DNA of 64,000 bases, taken from NCBI GenBank assembly GCA_905234275.1, contig CAJOHD010000002.1, forward strand, positions 124,001 to 188,000, read 5' to 3'. The position numbers were made by a program, and so were the translations under genes. Source of the DNA: an uncultured Bacteroidales bacterium. Its GTDB lineage: Bacteria; Bacteroidota; Bacteroidia; Bacteroidales; F082. Shown here in pieces: positions 32,919 to 42,384 of this stretch. Each line of letters starts with the position of its first letter. The first letter of the stretch is position 1. The notes below the pieces were generated by a model. The model made no database searches and had not been told where the DNA came from. It worked only from the letters and a program-made list of their open reading frames with translations.

Positions 32919-35440
32919 AATTCCATTATGAGTTTTAGATTTAACTGCCTGTTAGTCAAATAATTAGGTACAGCATATTGTATGTTGTACACGTCGGTAA
33001 TCCACATGTACGAACTCACGTTGTTCACGCCGAGGAGGTTGAGCACTTCGAGGCTGAGCCAGCAGTTTCTGATGTAATTCAAAGGATTTCTTGGGTTTTT
33101 GAACGATGTGGCATCGCCGATGAGCTGCTTGCTGAATCCGATATCCACACGACGATAAGGCGGCATCCTGTATTTCTGCTGATAACGCTCGCCGTCCGAC
33201 GGTCCGAAAGGTAGTCCTGTACCGAAAATGAGTTTCAGGTTGACCTTAAACGATGGTATGATAGGGAGGTAATCCTGGAAGAAAATGGCGAGGTTGATGC
33301 GCTGATCGGAAGGGCGGGGGATACCTGAAATGATGGTGTCTCTCACATAATCCGCACCGTTGTTGACATCGGTCTGCGAGATGATGTTGCCGTTGGCATC
33401 GATGAAATACTGAATGTTTTCAGCGGTTTTCATAAACGACAACGAAGCCCAGCTGTCGATGCCTTTCACAAACTCTCCGTTGATTTTCATGTCCAAACCA
33501 GTTGCATAACCCGTAGCTTTCTGGTCGGCATAGTACCTTATTCTAATATTATCGACCTCGTAAGGAATGATGTCTTTCAGATATTTGTAATACAGTTCGG
33601 TGGTGAGCACAAACGGGCGGTCCCAAGCCTTAAAGCGGTATTCATGACCTAAAACCACCTGATATGACTGTTGCACTGATGCTTTGTCTTTGTCAACCAA
33701 ACTTCCGTCAAACATGCGCAACTCCCTGTAAAATGGCGGCTGCACATACACACCGCCCGAAATTCGGAACGTCATGTCGGTATGATTATGCGGCTGTACG
33801 GCGATGCCGGCACGCGGACTCACGTAAACTGAGCTGTTGTAACCCCAATAGTTGGCACGCAATCCAGCCGTCAACACCCAGATGTCACCTTTCTCACTTT
33901 CCAGCTGCCATGAGTTCTGCAGATATCCGTCTAAGCAGTTGACTTGCAATTCGTTATGACCATTGGCGACGTTTTTCAACTCAAGAGGCGTCTGCATAGG
34001 ATTGTTCGGGTTAAGGATTGAGTCAACGACGTGAGGCTGGGTGTAGCCTGCCGAATCGCTCATTTCCCACTCGTTGATGATGTCGTCGAACATCTGATGC
34101 TGATAGCGAAGTCCCCATTTCAAGATGTTGTCGCGATATTTGTAAGCACCTTTGTGGTCGAGGTTGAAAACTCTTGAATAAAATGAGTTCCTTGCATGTT
34201 CGATATATGTTCCAACTCCTTGATTAGAAATGACATCGCCTTGCTCTTCGCTACCCGGATTTGTCTCCAGAAGCCCAATCCAATATTGACCTTGAATGTC
34301 GTAAGTCTCTGATTCGACAGTTGAAAATGCTGATCCGATAAGTTTGAGGTTCAAGTCTTCATTTGGACTGAAATTCAATGTGATAGCGCCTAAACCGGTG
34401 GTGTATTTGCTGAGCTCCTGTCCGTCGAAGTAGATCTTCAACCTATACGACGCCTGCAGGTTTCCGAAGTCTGTCTGGCGTGTTGTCGGAGCCATCAGAT
34501 AACTGTTGCGGGAGTAGTATCCGAGAGCTGAAATCTCAAATCTTGAAGAAACATTATATGTTATAAGTCCTTGAACATCAGTGAAGTTGGGCTTATAATC
34601 GCCCTGAGTATCCATGTTACCGAGCAGATACTTGGTGTTTTTGTAACGTGCTCCGATTAGGTAGTTCATCTTGCCTTTGAACGCCATACCTTCGGTGTGT
34701 GCTTCTGCTCCTAACAAGCTGAGAGTCAATGAGCTGGCTGTAATTGTCGGCTTCTTGTAGGTGATGTCGAGCACTGACGACAGCTTGTCGCCGTATTCCG
34801 ATGAGAATCCGCCTGCTGAGAAGTCGATGTTAGAGACAAGGCGCGAGTTGATGAAGCTGAGGCCTTCCTGCTGTCCGGAGCCGACCAAGAAAGGTCTATA
34901 AATCTCGATTCCGTTGACGTATATGAGGTTCTCGTCGAAGTTACCGCCACGCACATTGTATTGCGAGCTGAGTTCGTTAGTCGAACTTACGCCTGGGAGG
35001 GTCTTCACCATGTCTTCCACGCCTCCTGCTCCCGCTGATGGCAGCAGCACCGTCTCGCGTGCGTCAAGCCTTGTGATTGATGATGATTTGATGGATTGGT
35101 CGTGCACCGTCATCTCCGGCAGCATGGTCGCGCTGACCGTCATCTTCACGTCGTGTTTGCGTTTCTCATCCACCTTGAGCTTGACCTGCATCTTGATTTC
35201 TTCGTATCCGACAAACGAAAACACCACATTTATCAAGGTGTCGGTGGGAAGTTTCAGACTGTAGTTGCCTCTCGCGTCGGAGACCACGCCATACGGTGTG
35301 TTTTGCACCGCCACGTTGACCAACTCAAGGGCTTTCCCATCATCATCGGTGATTTTTCCATATAACACACCAACGTTCTTTTGCGCAAAAGCAAAAGCCG
35401 GAAGGAGTAATAATATGAAAACAAACCACTTATACTTCAT
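32915..35440 (-). CDS. TonB-dependent outer-membrane receptor with N-terminal carboxypeptidase-regulatory-like domain
   Basis: 841 aa. Signal peptide (MKYKWFVFILLLLPAFAFAQ), then a CarboxypepD_reg-like domain (GVLYGKITDDDGKALELVNVAVQNTPYGVVSDARGNYSLKLP, residues 24-110), a plug domain (MVKTLPGVSSTNELSSQYNVRGGNFDENLIYVNGIEIYRP, about 140-230) and a 22-strand-type barrel ending NLKLIMEF. No SusD-like partner is adjacent, so this is a stand-alone receptor, more like a siderophore, vitamin or peptide receptor than a SusC. Its substrate is unknown. A dispersed repeat (35450-35476) lies 9 bp before its start, in the leader. Confidence 0.9.
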   Translation of the reverse strand: MKYKWFVFILLLLPAFAFAQKNVGVLYGKITDDDGKALELVNVAVQNTPYGVVSDARGNYSLKLPTDTLINVVFSFVGYEEIKMQVKLKVDEKRKHDVKMTVSATMLPEMTVHDQSIKSSSITRLDARETVLLPSAGAGGVEDMVKTLPGVSSTNELSSQYNVRGGNFDENLIYVNGIEIYRPFLVGSGQQEGLSFINSRLVSNIDFSAGGFSSEYGDKLSSVLDITYKKPTITASSLTLSLLGAEAHTEGMAFKGKMNYLIGARYKNTKYLLGNMDTQGDYKPNFTDVQGLITYNVSSRFEISALGYYSRNSYLMAPTTRQTDFGNLQASYRLKIYFDGQELSKYTTGLGAITLNFSPNEDLNLKLIGSAFSTVESETYDIQGQYWIGLLETNPGSEEQGDVISNQGVGTYIEHARNSFYSRVFNLDHKGAYKYRDNILKWGLRYQHQMFDDIINEWEMSDSAGYTQPHVVDSILNPNNPMQTPLELKNVANGHNELQVNCLDGYLQNSWQLESEKGDIWVLTAGLRANYWGYNSSVYVSPRAGIAVQPHNHTDMTFRISGGVYVQPPFYRELRMFDGSLVDKDKASVQQSYQVVLGHEYRFKAWDRPFVLTTELYYKYLKDIIPYEVDNIRIRYYADQKATGYATGLDMKINGEFVKGIDSWASLSFMKTAENIQYFIDANGNIISQTDVNNGADYVRDTIISGIPRPSDQRINLAIFFQDYLPIIPSFKVNLKLIFGTGLPFGPSDGERYQQKYRMPPYRRVDIGFSKQLIGDATSFKNPRNPLNYIRNCWLSLEVLNLLGVNNVSSYMWITDVYNIQYAVPNYLTNRQLNLKLIMEF

Positions 35441-35449
35441 GATGCACTG

Positions 35450-35476
35450 TCATTCCGAACGCAGTGAGGAATCTCA
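35450..35476. repeat. GTCATTyCGA dispersed repeat (copy 7)
   Basis: GTCATTCCGAACGCAGTGAGGAATCTC, a compact 27-bp form, immediately upstream of the TonB-dependent receptor start. Confidence 0.75.
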
Positions 35477-35517
35477 TTCAATAATAACGAAAACCTTTAA
35501 AAATTAGTATATACTAA

Positions 35518-35547
35518 CAAAAAAAGCCGCCTTGATGCAGACGGCTT
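35518..35547 (-). terminator. Rho-independent terminator of rpmB
   Basis: AAGCCG (35524-35529) pairs with CGGCTT (35542-35547), extended by an inner CT/AG pair. A run of A at 35518-35525 gives the U-tract on the minus strand. It lies 19 bp beyond the rpmB stop. A TAGTATATACTA palindrome at 35507-35518 adjoins it on the receptor side. Confidence 0.8.
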
Positions 35548-35566
35548 CTTTTTAAATAGTCATATC

Positions 35567-35809
35567 TTACCAGCGGTTGAGGTTACCATCCTTTGCTGCG
35601 TCAACCATTGCCTGATAAACGCCCTTCTTGTCGATGGTACGCAGACCTGCTGCAGAAACTTTCAAAACTACCCATTCATCCCACTCAGGAACATAGAATC
35701 TCTTGATCTTCAAGTTAGGCTTGAATGTTCTCTTGGTCTTTCTGTTTGAGTGTGAAACATTGTTTCCACTGATGACCTTCTTACCTGTAATCTGACAAAT
35801 TCTTGACAT
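35567..35809 (-). CDS. rpmB: 50S ribosomal protein L28
   Basis: 80 aa, start [33 protein letters not shown], the canonical L28 opening, and [15 protein letters not shown] near residue 52. It is basic throughout. In many Bacteroidales rpmB is followed by rpmG and a DUF4295 gene; here it has its own promoter and terminator and stands alone. Confidence 0.96.
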   Translation of the reverse strand: MSRICQITGKKVISGNNVSHSNRKTKRTFKPNLKIKRFYVPEWDEWVVLKVSAAGLRTIDKKGVYQAMVDAAKDGNLNRW

Positions 35810-35854
35810 TTTTCTAATATTTTATTGTTCTTATTTCCTTTTACAAAACGGAGT

Positions 35855-35885
35855 GCAAAAATACAACTTTTTTTGATACACAAAA
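35855..35885 (-). promoter_or_regulatory. rpmB promoter with both -7 and -33 elements
   Basis: The minus strand reads TTTTG (35885-35881), 17 bp, then TATTTTTGC (35863-35855): a complete Bacteroidota promoter. The rest of the 324-bp gap between rpmB and the aminotransferase (35886-36105) is A/T-rich. It contains short G/C-rich inverted motifs (CGCCTTACGGCG near 35914; GCCCGAAGGGC near 36041) but no gene that I can support. Confidence 0.7.
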
Positions 35886-36079
35886 CATTTTTTGTGAAAT
35901 TTATTTTTTGGGTCGCCTTACGGCGAGAAATCCTAACAAAATCATTATAAAAATCTTTCAAAATATTCTTCCAAAATTCATTGATGATTAGTTGTGGTAG
36001 AATAGTTTTTAGATTTTTTATTAGATTTTCTTAAGATTTCTGCCCGAAGGGCACCGGCGAAGCAAAAAAACTACGAAAA

Positions 36080-36114
36080 TTTGTACAATCTTTGAGAGAT
36101 TTTTTTAATTTTGC
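36080..36114 (+). promoter_or_regulatory. Promoter of the aminotransferase gene
   Basis: TTTG at 36080-36083 and TAATTTTGC at 36106-36114, 19 bp before the ATG at 36134. The spacing between elements is slightly long. Confidence 0.55.
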
Positions 36115-36133
36115 GCTTTAAAATTTTAAAAAG

Positions 36134-37255
36134 ATGAAAATTCCAATGGTTGACCTCGTAGGTCAATACAACAAAATCAAGCCTGAGGTGGATGCAGCCA
36201 TCCAGCAGATTTTATCAACGGGCGGCTTCATCGGCGGTCCTTTCGTACAGAAATTTCAAGAAGATTTACAGGAATACCTCAATGTGAAACACGTGATTCC
36301 TTGCGCCAACGGCACCGACGCTTTGCAGGTTGCAATGATGGGTCTCGGCCTGAAGCCTGGCGACGAGGTCATCACCACTTCGTTCACTTTCATCGCTACA
36401 GCTGAGGTGGTCGCTTTGCTGCGCCTTACTCCAGTGGTGGTTGATGTCGATATGGAGACCTATTGCATTGATCCTGAAGCTGTTGAGCGTGCTATCACGC
36501 CTCGCACAAAGGCTATCGTGCCGGTGCATCTGTTCGGCCAGTGCGCCAATATGGATGCCATCATGGACATCGCAAAACGTCATAACCTCTATGTGGTTGA
36601 AGACAATGCACAGGCTATCGGCGCTCATTATACTTTCAAAGACGGCACAGTGAAGAAGTCAGGAACAATCGGCAACATCGGTTGCACCTCATTCTTCCCA
36701 TCAAAGAACCTCGGCTGCTACGGCGACGGTGGTGCTATCTTCACCAACGACGACGCTCTCGCCGACATGATGCGCGTGGTCGTCAACCATGGTATGAAAG
36801 TGCGCTATTATCACGACTATGTGGGCGTTAACTCACGTCTCGACGCTATCCAGGCGGCAGTTCTCGACATCAAGTTGAAGCATCTCGACGAATATATCAA
36901 GGCACGCCAGTATGCGGCGGCATATTACGAGAAGGCTTTTGCACAGACTGACAAGATTATCACACCTAAGACGGCACCGTTCACCGACCACGTCTATCAT
37001 CAGTATGTGGTGGTGTTGAAGGACCTCGACCGCGCCAAGGTGATGGAGCATCTGCAGTCGAAAGGCATCGCCTGCGCCATCTATTATCCTGTGGCGCTTC
37101 ACATGCAGAAAGCATACGCCGACCCTCGCTACAAGAAAGGCGACTTCCCGGTCTGCGAGTACCTCTGCGACCACGTGATGGCCTTGCCAATCCACACCGA
37201 ATTCACCGACGAGCAGCTGAAGTATGTTACTGATGCGGTGTTGGAGATGTGCTAG
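36134..37255 (+). CDS. DegT/DnrJ/EryC1/StrS family PLP aminotransferase
   Basis: 373 aa, full length. Sugar aminotransferase signatures: GGFIGGPFVQKFQEDLQEYLNVKHVIPCANGTDAL near residues 30-60, GDEVITTSFTFIATAEVVALL, HLFGQCANMD, EDNAQAIGA (PLP phosphate region), and SFFPSKNLGCYGDGGA near 190 with the Schiff-base Lys. These enzymes make 3- or 4-amino sugars for O-antigen, capsule or protein glycans. WbpE-like 3-aminotransferase is plausible, but no other sugar genes are adjacent. A strong terminator follows. Confidence 0.9.
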   Translation: MKIPMVDLVGQYNKIKPEVDAAIQQILSTGGFIGGPFVQKFQEDLQEYLNVKHVIPCANGTDALQVAMMGLGLKPGDEVITTSFTFIATAEVVALLRLTPVVVDVDMETYCIDPEAVERAITPRTKAIVPVHLFGQCANMDAIMDIAKRHNLYVVEDNAQAIGAHYTFKDGTVKKSGTIGNIGCTSFFPSKNLGCYGDGGAIFTNDDALADMMRVVVNHGMKVRYYHDYVGVNSRLDAIQAAVLDIKLKHLDEYIKARQYAAAYYEKAFAQTDKIITPKTAPFTDHVYHQYVVVLKDLDRAKVMEHLQSKGIACAIYYPVALHMQKAYADPRYKKGDFPVCEYLCDHVMALPIHTEFTDEQLKYVTDAVLEMC

Positions 37256-37291
37256 AATTAGTTTACGGTTTACAGTTTATAAAAAGAAAAA

Positions 37292-37315
37292 GGACACCAG
37301 ACGGTGTCCTTTTTT
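37292..37315. terminator. Terminator between aminotransferase and ppiD-like gene
   Basis: GGACACC AGAC GGTGTCC with TTTTTT on the plus side (37310-37315) and a run of A on the other side (37281-37291), so it can serve both convergent genes. Confidence 0.85.
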
Positions 37316-37333
37316 AGTTGTTTGATTTTGTAA

Positions 37334-39112
37334 TTAGAAGAACAAAATTCCGTTGTTCTCAACCTTGGCACTCTCCAACAAGGCGTTGTATGCGCCGTTG
37401 ACGATGTGGTTGGTGTACTGTGCCTTCTTGTCACGCTGGAATGTGGCATAGTCTGTCTCGCCGGCTGGTGTAGTCTTGGTAGCCTTCACGATTGCAAATG
37501 CATTGCCACCCTCGATAGGTTCTGAATAAACACCTTCCTTGATGCCGAGAGCTGTGCCGCCGATCTTCTCCTCAACGCCTAAGCCGCCGAAACCACGACC
37601 ATCGTAAGTGATGTTGTCGACTGTGAGGAACTCGCCGCCGAGAGCATCAATCATCTTCTGATAGTCGGTGCCGTAAGCTTTAGCCTTCTCAGCAATCATC
37701 TTGCCTTTCTTCTCTTTCATGATCTGTGTTGCATGACCGCTGACGAGCTCTTCGTATGGAGCATAGCCTTCAGGAACGATCTTTGTCAACACTGCCACCA
37801 CGTACATGTTTTCGTATGCAAACACCTTTGAAAGGTCGCCAACCTTCACGTCATCGCTGAATGTCCAGCGGACGAGGTCACGAGCGTTGCCGATACCTGC
37901 GATGTTGCTTGTGGTCTTTCTGATTGACTGGTTTGTACGTTTGTTGAGTCCTAATGTCTCGATAGCGTTGTCGAACTGCTCTTCTGTCTTGTTCTCTGTG
38001 ACGAATTTGTTCACCTCTGCGAAGACTGCTCTGTCGGTGTCGGTGCTGGCTGTGATTTCGCGTTTCACAACGGCAACCTGTGCCCACAATGTGTCGTTAC
38101 GTTTCTCTTTGCCAAGGATTCTTGCAGCGTTGTATGCGCCTTCATATTCGTATGGTCCGTAAACGAAACCGACTTCATTCTTTGCAACTGCATCTTCAAG
38201 TTCGACAGGAAGCTCTGAAGCTTTCATCCATGTGTCGTCAAATGGAGCGTCAGTGTCAGAGTTGTAGTTGACGAAACCTGCAACGTTGTCAGTTGTCTTG
38301 AACTCTGCTGTGAGGTCCTCGATGAACTTCTTTGCTGCCTCTTTGTCGGCTGCTGATGGCTTCACCTCGAAAATCACATAGTCGATACCGCGTGTTGCAT
38401 CGGTTGGATATTTCTTGTAGTATGTGTTGTAGAACTCTTTCTTGTCGCTTTCTGTAACAACCACTGTTGAATCCGGGATAGTGGTGTAACGCACTGCGTA
38501 AACATCAGCTGATCTCTTGAGATTCTTGTTGTCGTTGTAACGGTCAGCCATCTTCTTAGGAAGATAGTAGCCGTGCTTCAGAAGGCTGTTGTATTTCTCA
38601 GCCATTCTGTCTTCGATGACGAAGTTCTCAAAGTTGAGCCACATATCCTGAGCCTCAGGAGTCATCTCGTTGAAACTTGCGATTGTATTAGCCACCTCGT
38701 CTCTCAGGAAGTTGCCGTTGGCATCGCTGAAGTTCTGAACAACATACTGATTAGGATTTTCGCCAAGGAAAAGGTCTGTCACCTCGTCTTTTGCCACTGT
38801 GAGACCGAGTTTGTTATACTCTTCTTCCATGATGATTTTTCTGATCATATCATCAAGAACCTGTTTGCGGAGGCTGAATTCCTCATCACGTGTGAGACCG
38901 CCGCGCATGTTCTTCTGATAAGTGATGACCTGCTGAGCTCTGTTTTCAAAATCCTTGTAAGTGATGTCTTCACCGTTTACGACTGCCACCTCATTGTTTC
39001 TATTTCTACTTGGTGTTTTCATCAAGTCGCCTAAAACAAATGCTAAAAGAGCTAAACCAATGATAATCACTAAGATACCATAGTGCTGTCTGATTTTTCC
39101 AATTGCTGCCAT
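37334..39112 (-). CDS. PpiD/SurA_N-type periplasmic chaperone without a visible PPIC domain
   Basis: 592 aa. One N-terminal membrane helix (HYGILVIIIGLALLAFVLGDL, residues 10-30), then a SurA_N-like chaperone region (VNGEDITYKDFENRAQQVITY, LTRDEEFSLRKQVLDDMIRKIIMEEE). Relatives in Bacteroides are about 710 aa and carry a parvulin (PPIC) domain after the ILGK segment. Here AARILGKEKRNDTLWAQVAVVKREI runs on directly, and no ADSLxxxIKxGxDF or GGDLGWF motif is seen. So this protein is probably an anchored chaperone without isomerase activity. It has its own -7 box, separate from the CNNM gene upstream. Confidence 0.8.
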   Translation of the reverse strand: MAAIGKIRQHYGILVIIIGLALLAFVLGDLMKTPSRNRNNEVAVVNGEDITYKDFENRAQQVITYQKNMRGGLTRDEEFSLRKQVLDDMIRKIIMEEEYNKLGLTVAKDEVTDLFLGENPNQYVVQNFSDANGNFLRDEVANTIASFNEMTPEAQDMWLNFENFVIEDRMAEKYNSLLKHGYYLPKKMADRYNDNKNLKRSADVYAVRYTTIPDSTVVVTESDKKEFYNTYYKKYPTDATRGIDYVIFEVKPSAADKEAAKKFIEDLTAEFKTTDNVAGFVNYNSDTDAPFDDTWMKASELPVELEDAVAKNEVGFVYGPYEYEGAYNAARILGKEKRNDTLWAQVAVVKREITASTDTDRAVFAEVNKFVTENKTEEQFDNAIETLGLNKRTNQSIRKTTSNIAGIGNARDLVRWTFSDDVKVGDLSKVFAYENMYVVAVLTKIVPEGYAPYEELVSGHATQIMKEKKGKMIAEKAKAYGTDYQKMIDALGGEFLTVDNITYDGRGFGGLGVEEKIGGTALGIKEGVYSEPIEGGNAFAIVKATKTTPAGETDYATFQRDKKAQYTNHIVNGAYNALLESAKVENNGILFF

Positions 39113-39156
39113 AGTTTTATTTTATTTACTTATTTTTCTATATTAATTTTAAGCCT

Positions 39157-39165
39157 GCAAATTTA
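39157..39165 (-). promoter_or_regulatory. -7 promoter box of the ppiD-like gene
   Basis: The minus strand reads TAAATTTGC, 44 bp before the start at 39112. Confidence 0.55.
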
Positions 39166-39211
39166 CGAAAAAAGTCAATACAATGAACATTTTTGTTAAA
39201 ATAATGCTAAC

Positions 39212-40477
39212 TCATTGATTGCTTTTGATTTCCACTTCTTCAAGCTTGGTTTCTGATGCTTTAATAATCTTGAAAAGATAGTCTCCGATGGCGATTTCTT
39301 CGCCTGTTTGAGGAATACTTTCGTGATAATGAATGATATAACCCGCTAAAGTCTCATAGTCGTCCGACTCTGGGAAATTGTACTTGTAAGTCTTGTTGAG
39401 ATAGTCAATTTCAAGTCTTGCCGAGAAAATCCTGTCGTTCTCGTTGATGGTCTTTTCGATGTCGTCTTCCTCGTCGTATTCGTCCTCAATCTCTCCGAAA
39501 ATCTCCTCCACAAGGTCTTCTGTCGTGATAATGCCGGCAGTACCTCCGAATTCGTCAACAACCACTGCGATACTCTGGCGTTTTTTCGACAGCCTCTGCA
39601 GCAAATCCTGCGCTCCGTAAGTCTCCGGATAGAACTCAATCTGACGCACCTTTTTCTTGATGCTGCCTCCGATATGCAACAGGTCGTTGATGTGGATATA
39701 TCCTACGATATTGTCGATATTGTCTTCATACACAATGATTTTCGAGTGTTTTGTCTCTTCAAAAATCCTCTTCACCTCGTCGATGCTCTCGTTAATCTCT
39801 ACCGCCTGAATCTCGTTTCTCGGCTGCATGCATTCACGAAGCTTAACTGTCTGAAAATCAATTGCATTCTGAACTAATTCTATACCTTGCTGGATGTCAT
39901 CGTTTTCCTCGTCGGGATCGGCGTATTCTTTAAGATAATCGTTCAAATCGACGGTGCTCAGCTTGTAATCCTCAGGCGCTATTTTCATCCTGAAGATGTA
40001 TTTTATGATAAGCTCAGAAATGCCTATGTATATGAAAATCAATGGGTAAAGGATGATGTATAACACCATCATCGGGATTGCCATGGCTTTCATCAGACCG
40101 TTAGGGTTGATGCGACAGAGTGTCTTCGGAATGAATTCTGCCATGAATAACACCAGAAGTGTTGAGATGACTGTCTGGCAAATCAAAATGGTGAGCTCAT
40201 TGGTGATAATGTCAGGTAAAATCCTGATAATCAACGGTTCCAGAAGTCTTGCCATTGCGATGCCGTAAACCACATTGGCGATGTTGTTGCCAAGAAGTAT
40301 GCAGCCCATGAACTGCGACTGGTGCTTCATAAAATGGTTGATGAGCTTGGCTGAAAAGCTCTTTTTCTTTAGGTCGAGCTCAAGTTTCAGCCTGTTGGAA
40401 CTGATAAAAGAGATCTCGACACCCGAAAAGAGCGCCGATGCAAAAAGTGCTATTATGACGACAATCCAATTACTCAT
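39212..40477 (-). CDS. CNNM/CorC-type membrane protein with CBS domains
   Basis: 421 aa. A DUF21/CNNM transmembrane domain (residues 1-160, four hydrophobic segments starting WIVVIIALFASALFSGVEISFIS), a CBS pair (about 200-320, including IVVYEDN and AVVVDEFGGTAGIITTEDLVEEIFGEIEDEYD) and a C-terminal CorC_HlyC domain (FSARLEIDYLNKTYKYNFPESDDYETLAGYII). Family members handle Mg2+/Co2+ efflux; GldE of gliding bacteria is a relative. It overlaps lptC by 8 bp, in a cluster order conserved in Bacteroidales. Confidence 0.9.
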   Translation of the reverse strand: MSNWIVVIIALFASALFSGVEISFISSNRLKLELDLKKKSFSAKLINHFMKHQSQFMGCILLGNNIANVVYGIAMARLLEPLIIRILPDIITNELTILICQTVISTLLVLFMAEFIPKTLCRINPNGLMKAMAIPMMVLYIILYPLIFIYIGISELIIKYIFRMKIAPEDYKLSTVDLNDYLKEYADPDEENDDIQQGIELVQNAIDFQTVKLRECMQPRNEIQAVEINESIDEVKRIFEETKHSKIIVYEDNIDNIVGYIHINDLLHIGGSIKKKVRQIEFYPETYGAQDLLQRLSKKRQSIAVVVDEFGGTAGIITTEDLVEEIFGEIEDEYDEEDDIEKTINENDRIFSARLEIDYLNKTYKYNFPESDDYETLAGYIIHYHESIPQTGEEIAIGDYLFKIIKASETKLEEVEIKSNQ

Positions 40478-41036
40478 CTTCGTTTATCTCAAGGGTTGCT
40501 CTGATGCCGAAAATCTCGCGTCGAGTGAAGTTCTCGTTGGCAGTCATGCTGTCGCCGAAAATCAGCTTGTCGGGACTTGAAATCTTCACCAGACCGCCTG
40601 TGTATAGTGTTTTGTTCTTTTGATTCCAGAATAACATCTCGGTTTCCAAAAGCTCTTCGGTCCTTACGTTTTTCACCATCACGTTGTGCTTGGCGACCAT
40701 GAGCTCTTTTTTCTCGTAATTCACTCCGTAGTCGCCACGTATCATTGATGTCGGTGTCGTGTCGCCTTCATACAGATAGACGACGAAACCTTTAGGAAAT
40801 TCAAGCATCGCGCTATCGGGGTCGTCGATTGTACGCATGACGGGAGCCATGAGTTTCGCCACCATCATACCCGAGTCGCTTCTCTCTATGACGACACCGT
40901 ATGCCATCAAGCCGGAAATGGTGTCGTTGTCGATGAACTGCTTGACCTTCTCCATCGAGTTTTCACAAGAAAACAACATCATAACAAGATGTGCTATGAT
41001 GTTGATTTCCAATACTATATAGGCTAATCTTTTCAA
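40470..41036 (-). CDS. lptC: LPS export periplasmic protein LptC
   Basis: 188 aa. N-terminal hydrophobic anchor with a possible lipobox (LFSC near residue 24), then a beta-jellyroll of the LptA/LptC type (SGLMAYGVVIERSDSGMMVAKLMAPVMRTID, FPKGFVVYLYEGD, ELMVAKHNVMVKNVRTEELLETEMLFWNQKNKTLYTGGLVKI). LptC links the LptBFG transporter to the LPS bridge. It is coupled to the TPR gene upstream (ATGA) and to the CNNM gene downstream. Confidence 0.88.
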   Translation of the reverse strand: MKRLAYIVLEINIIAHLVMMLFSCENSMEKVKQFIDNDTISGLMAYGVVIERSDSGMMVAKLMAPVMRTIDDPDSAMLEFPKGFVVYLYEGDTTPTSMIRGDYGVNYEKKELMVAKHNVMVKNVRTEELLETEMLFWNQKNKTLYTGGLVKISSPDKLIFGDSMTANENFTRREIFGIRATLEINEDE

Positions 41037-42367
41037 TTATTTGAAAATCTTGCCTTTGTTGTTTCGTTGATCCAGCAGCCCACTTCGTAGGTGTCGCCTT
41101 CAAACACGTTGTAGAAGAAAGCGTCTTCGCTTGTAGGGAACATCTTCGAGTAGTCTCTGATCATCTCGTTAGCCTTTGCTGCGATTGATGGGTCGACTTC
41201 CTTAGCTTTCTGGAACTTATCGACTGCTGCCCACAACACTGCCTTTGCGTGCAATGGGTTCTCGTTACAGTCCTTGCCGGCTGAAGCGTAGAGGTAGCCA
41301 ATAATCATGTAAGGTTCACCGTCGGTCTTGTCGAGTTCGATAGCTTTTCTTGCATAAGCGCGGCCCTGCTCGCCCTTACCTTCCTTAAGCATGATCTGTG
41401 CGAGGTATTTGTAAGCCTGCTCTGCCGACTTGGTGTCTGACGATTTTGTAGCCTCGAGGAGGTAGCTGATAGCCTTGCTGTATTCCTGGTCGACGAGATA
41501 TCTCTTGCCGATGAAGTAAGCTGACTCAGGTGATGGGTTGAGTTTGTGCAACTTGATAGCCACTGCGAGGTAGAGGTCGCTCTTGTCGCAGTTTCTTGCG
41601 GCGAGGACTGTTGCAATCTTGTTGAGAAGCTCAACATTATCTGGATCTGCGTCAAACTTCTTCTGATAGATGCGGACGAGGTCTTCGCAGTTGGCGTATG
41701 GCTGAACACCGCCTTCGAGGTTGCCTTTTGTAGCTGTGTAGCTGTTCAACAGTTTCTCGTTGCCTTCCTCAGTGTATTTGTTGATGTTGAAATCAACGAT
41801 GTCCATGAGGCGGCTGTATTCGTCGAGAATTGCCGATTCGTCAAGCTTTCCAGCCTTCACCATGTTGATGGTTGTTGAGAAATAACCGTCGATGAATGCG
41901 TAGTTGCTGTTGTTTCCGTCAAGGTCGATGGCGTCTTTCAAAGCGTTGTAAGCCTGTTCCATACGTGATGGGAAGCCCATGAGGTCGAGGCCCATACGTC
42001 CTTTGATATTACCGACCTGGTCGCCGGCTTTGGTCTTCGGGAAGTACTGGATACGTGTCTCGTAAACCATCACGAGAGTATCGATGTATTTCTCTTTGAG
42101 AGCTTCGTCTTTGGTGCCTCTGATGAGAGCGTTGTTCACGATTTTCGTTCCGTCAGTGAGTGTTCTCTCTTTGTAGCCTGGGCAGTTGAGGAAAACTTTT
42201 CTCCATGCTGAAATCATTACTGGATTGGCTGTTGAAGCCTTACCGTCCCATTGTTTAAATGCCTCTCTGTAGACAGAGATGTCGGCATCGCATTCTGAGT
42301 TTTGTGCAAATGCAATTGATGACATGCATAAAACTGCTCCGAGGAATAAAATCTTTCTGAATTTCAT
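41033..42367 (-). CDS. Periplasmic TPR protein
   Basis: 444 aa with a signal peptide (MKFRKILFLGAVLCMSSIAFAQ). Helical repeats are clearest in the second half: LLNKIATVLAARNCDKSDLYLAVAIKLHKLNP, AYFIGKRYLVDQEYSKAISYLLEATKS, AYKYLAQIMLKEGKGEQGRAYARKAIELD. It ends with NVFEGDTYEVGCWINETTKARFSNN. It is always near lptC and coaX in related genomes, so an envelope-assembly scaffold role is likely but unproven. Confidence 0.85.
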   Translation of the reverse strand: MKFRKILFLGAVLCMSSIAFAQNSECDADISVYREAFKQWDGKASTANPVMISAWRKVFLNCPGYKERTLTDGTKIVNNALIRGTKDEALKEKYIDTLVMVYETRIQYFPKTKAGDQVGNIKGRMGLDLMGFPSRMEQAYNALKDAIDLDGNNSNYAFIDGYFSTTINMVKAGKLDESAILDEYSRLMDIVDFNINKYTEEGNEKLLNSYTATKGNLEGGVQPYANCEDLVRIYQKKFDADPDNVELLNKIATVLAARNCDKSDLYLAVAIKLHKLNPSPESAYFIGKRYLVDQEYSKAISYLLEATKSSDTKSAEQAYKYLAQIMLKEGKGEQGRAYARKAIELDKTDGEPYMIIGYLYASAGKDCNENPLHAKAVLWAAVDKFQKAKEVDPSIAAKANEMIRDYSKMFPTSEDAFFYNVFEGDTYEVGCWINETTKARFSNN

Positions 42368-42384
42368 TGTGTTAAATATTTTAA

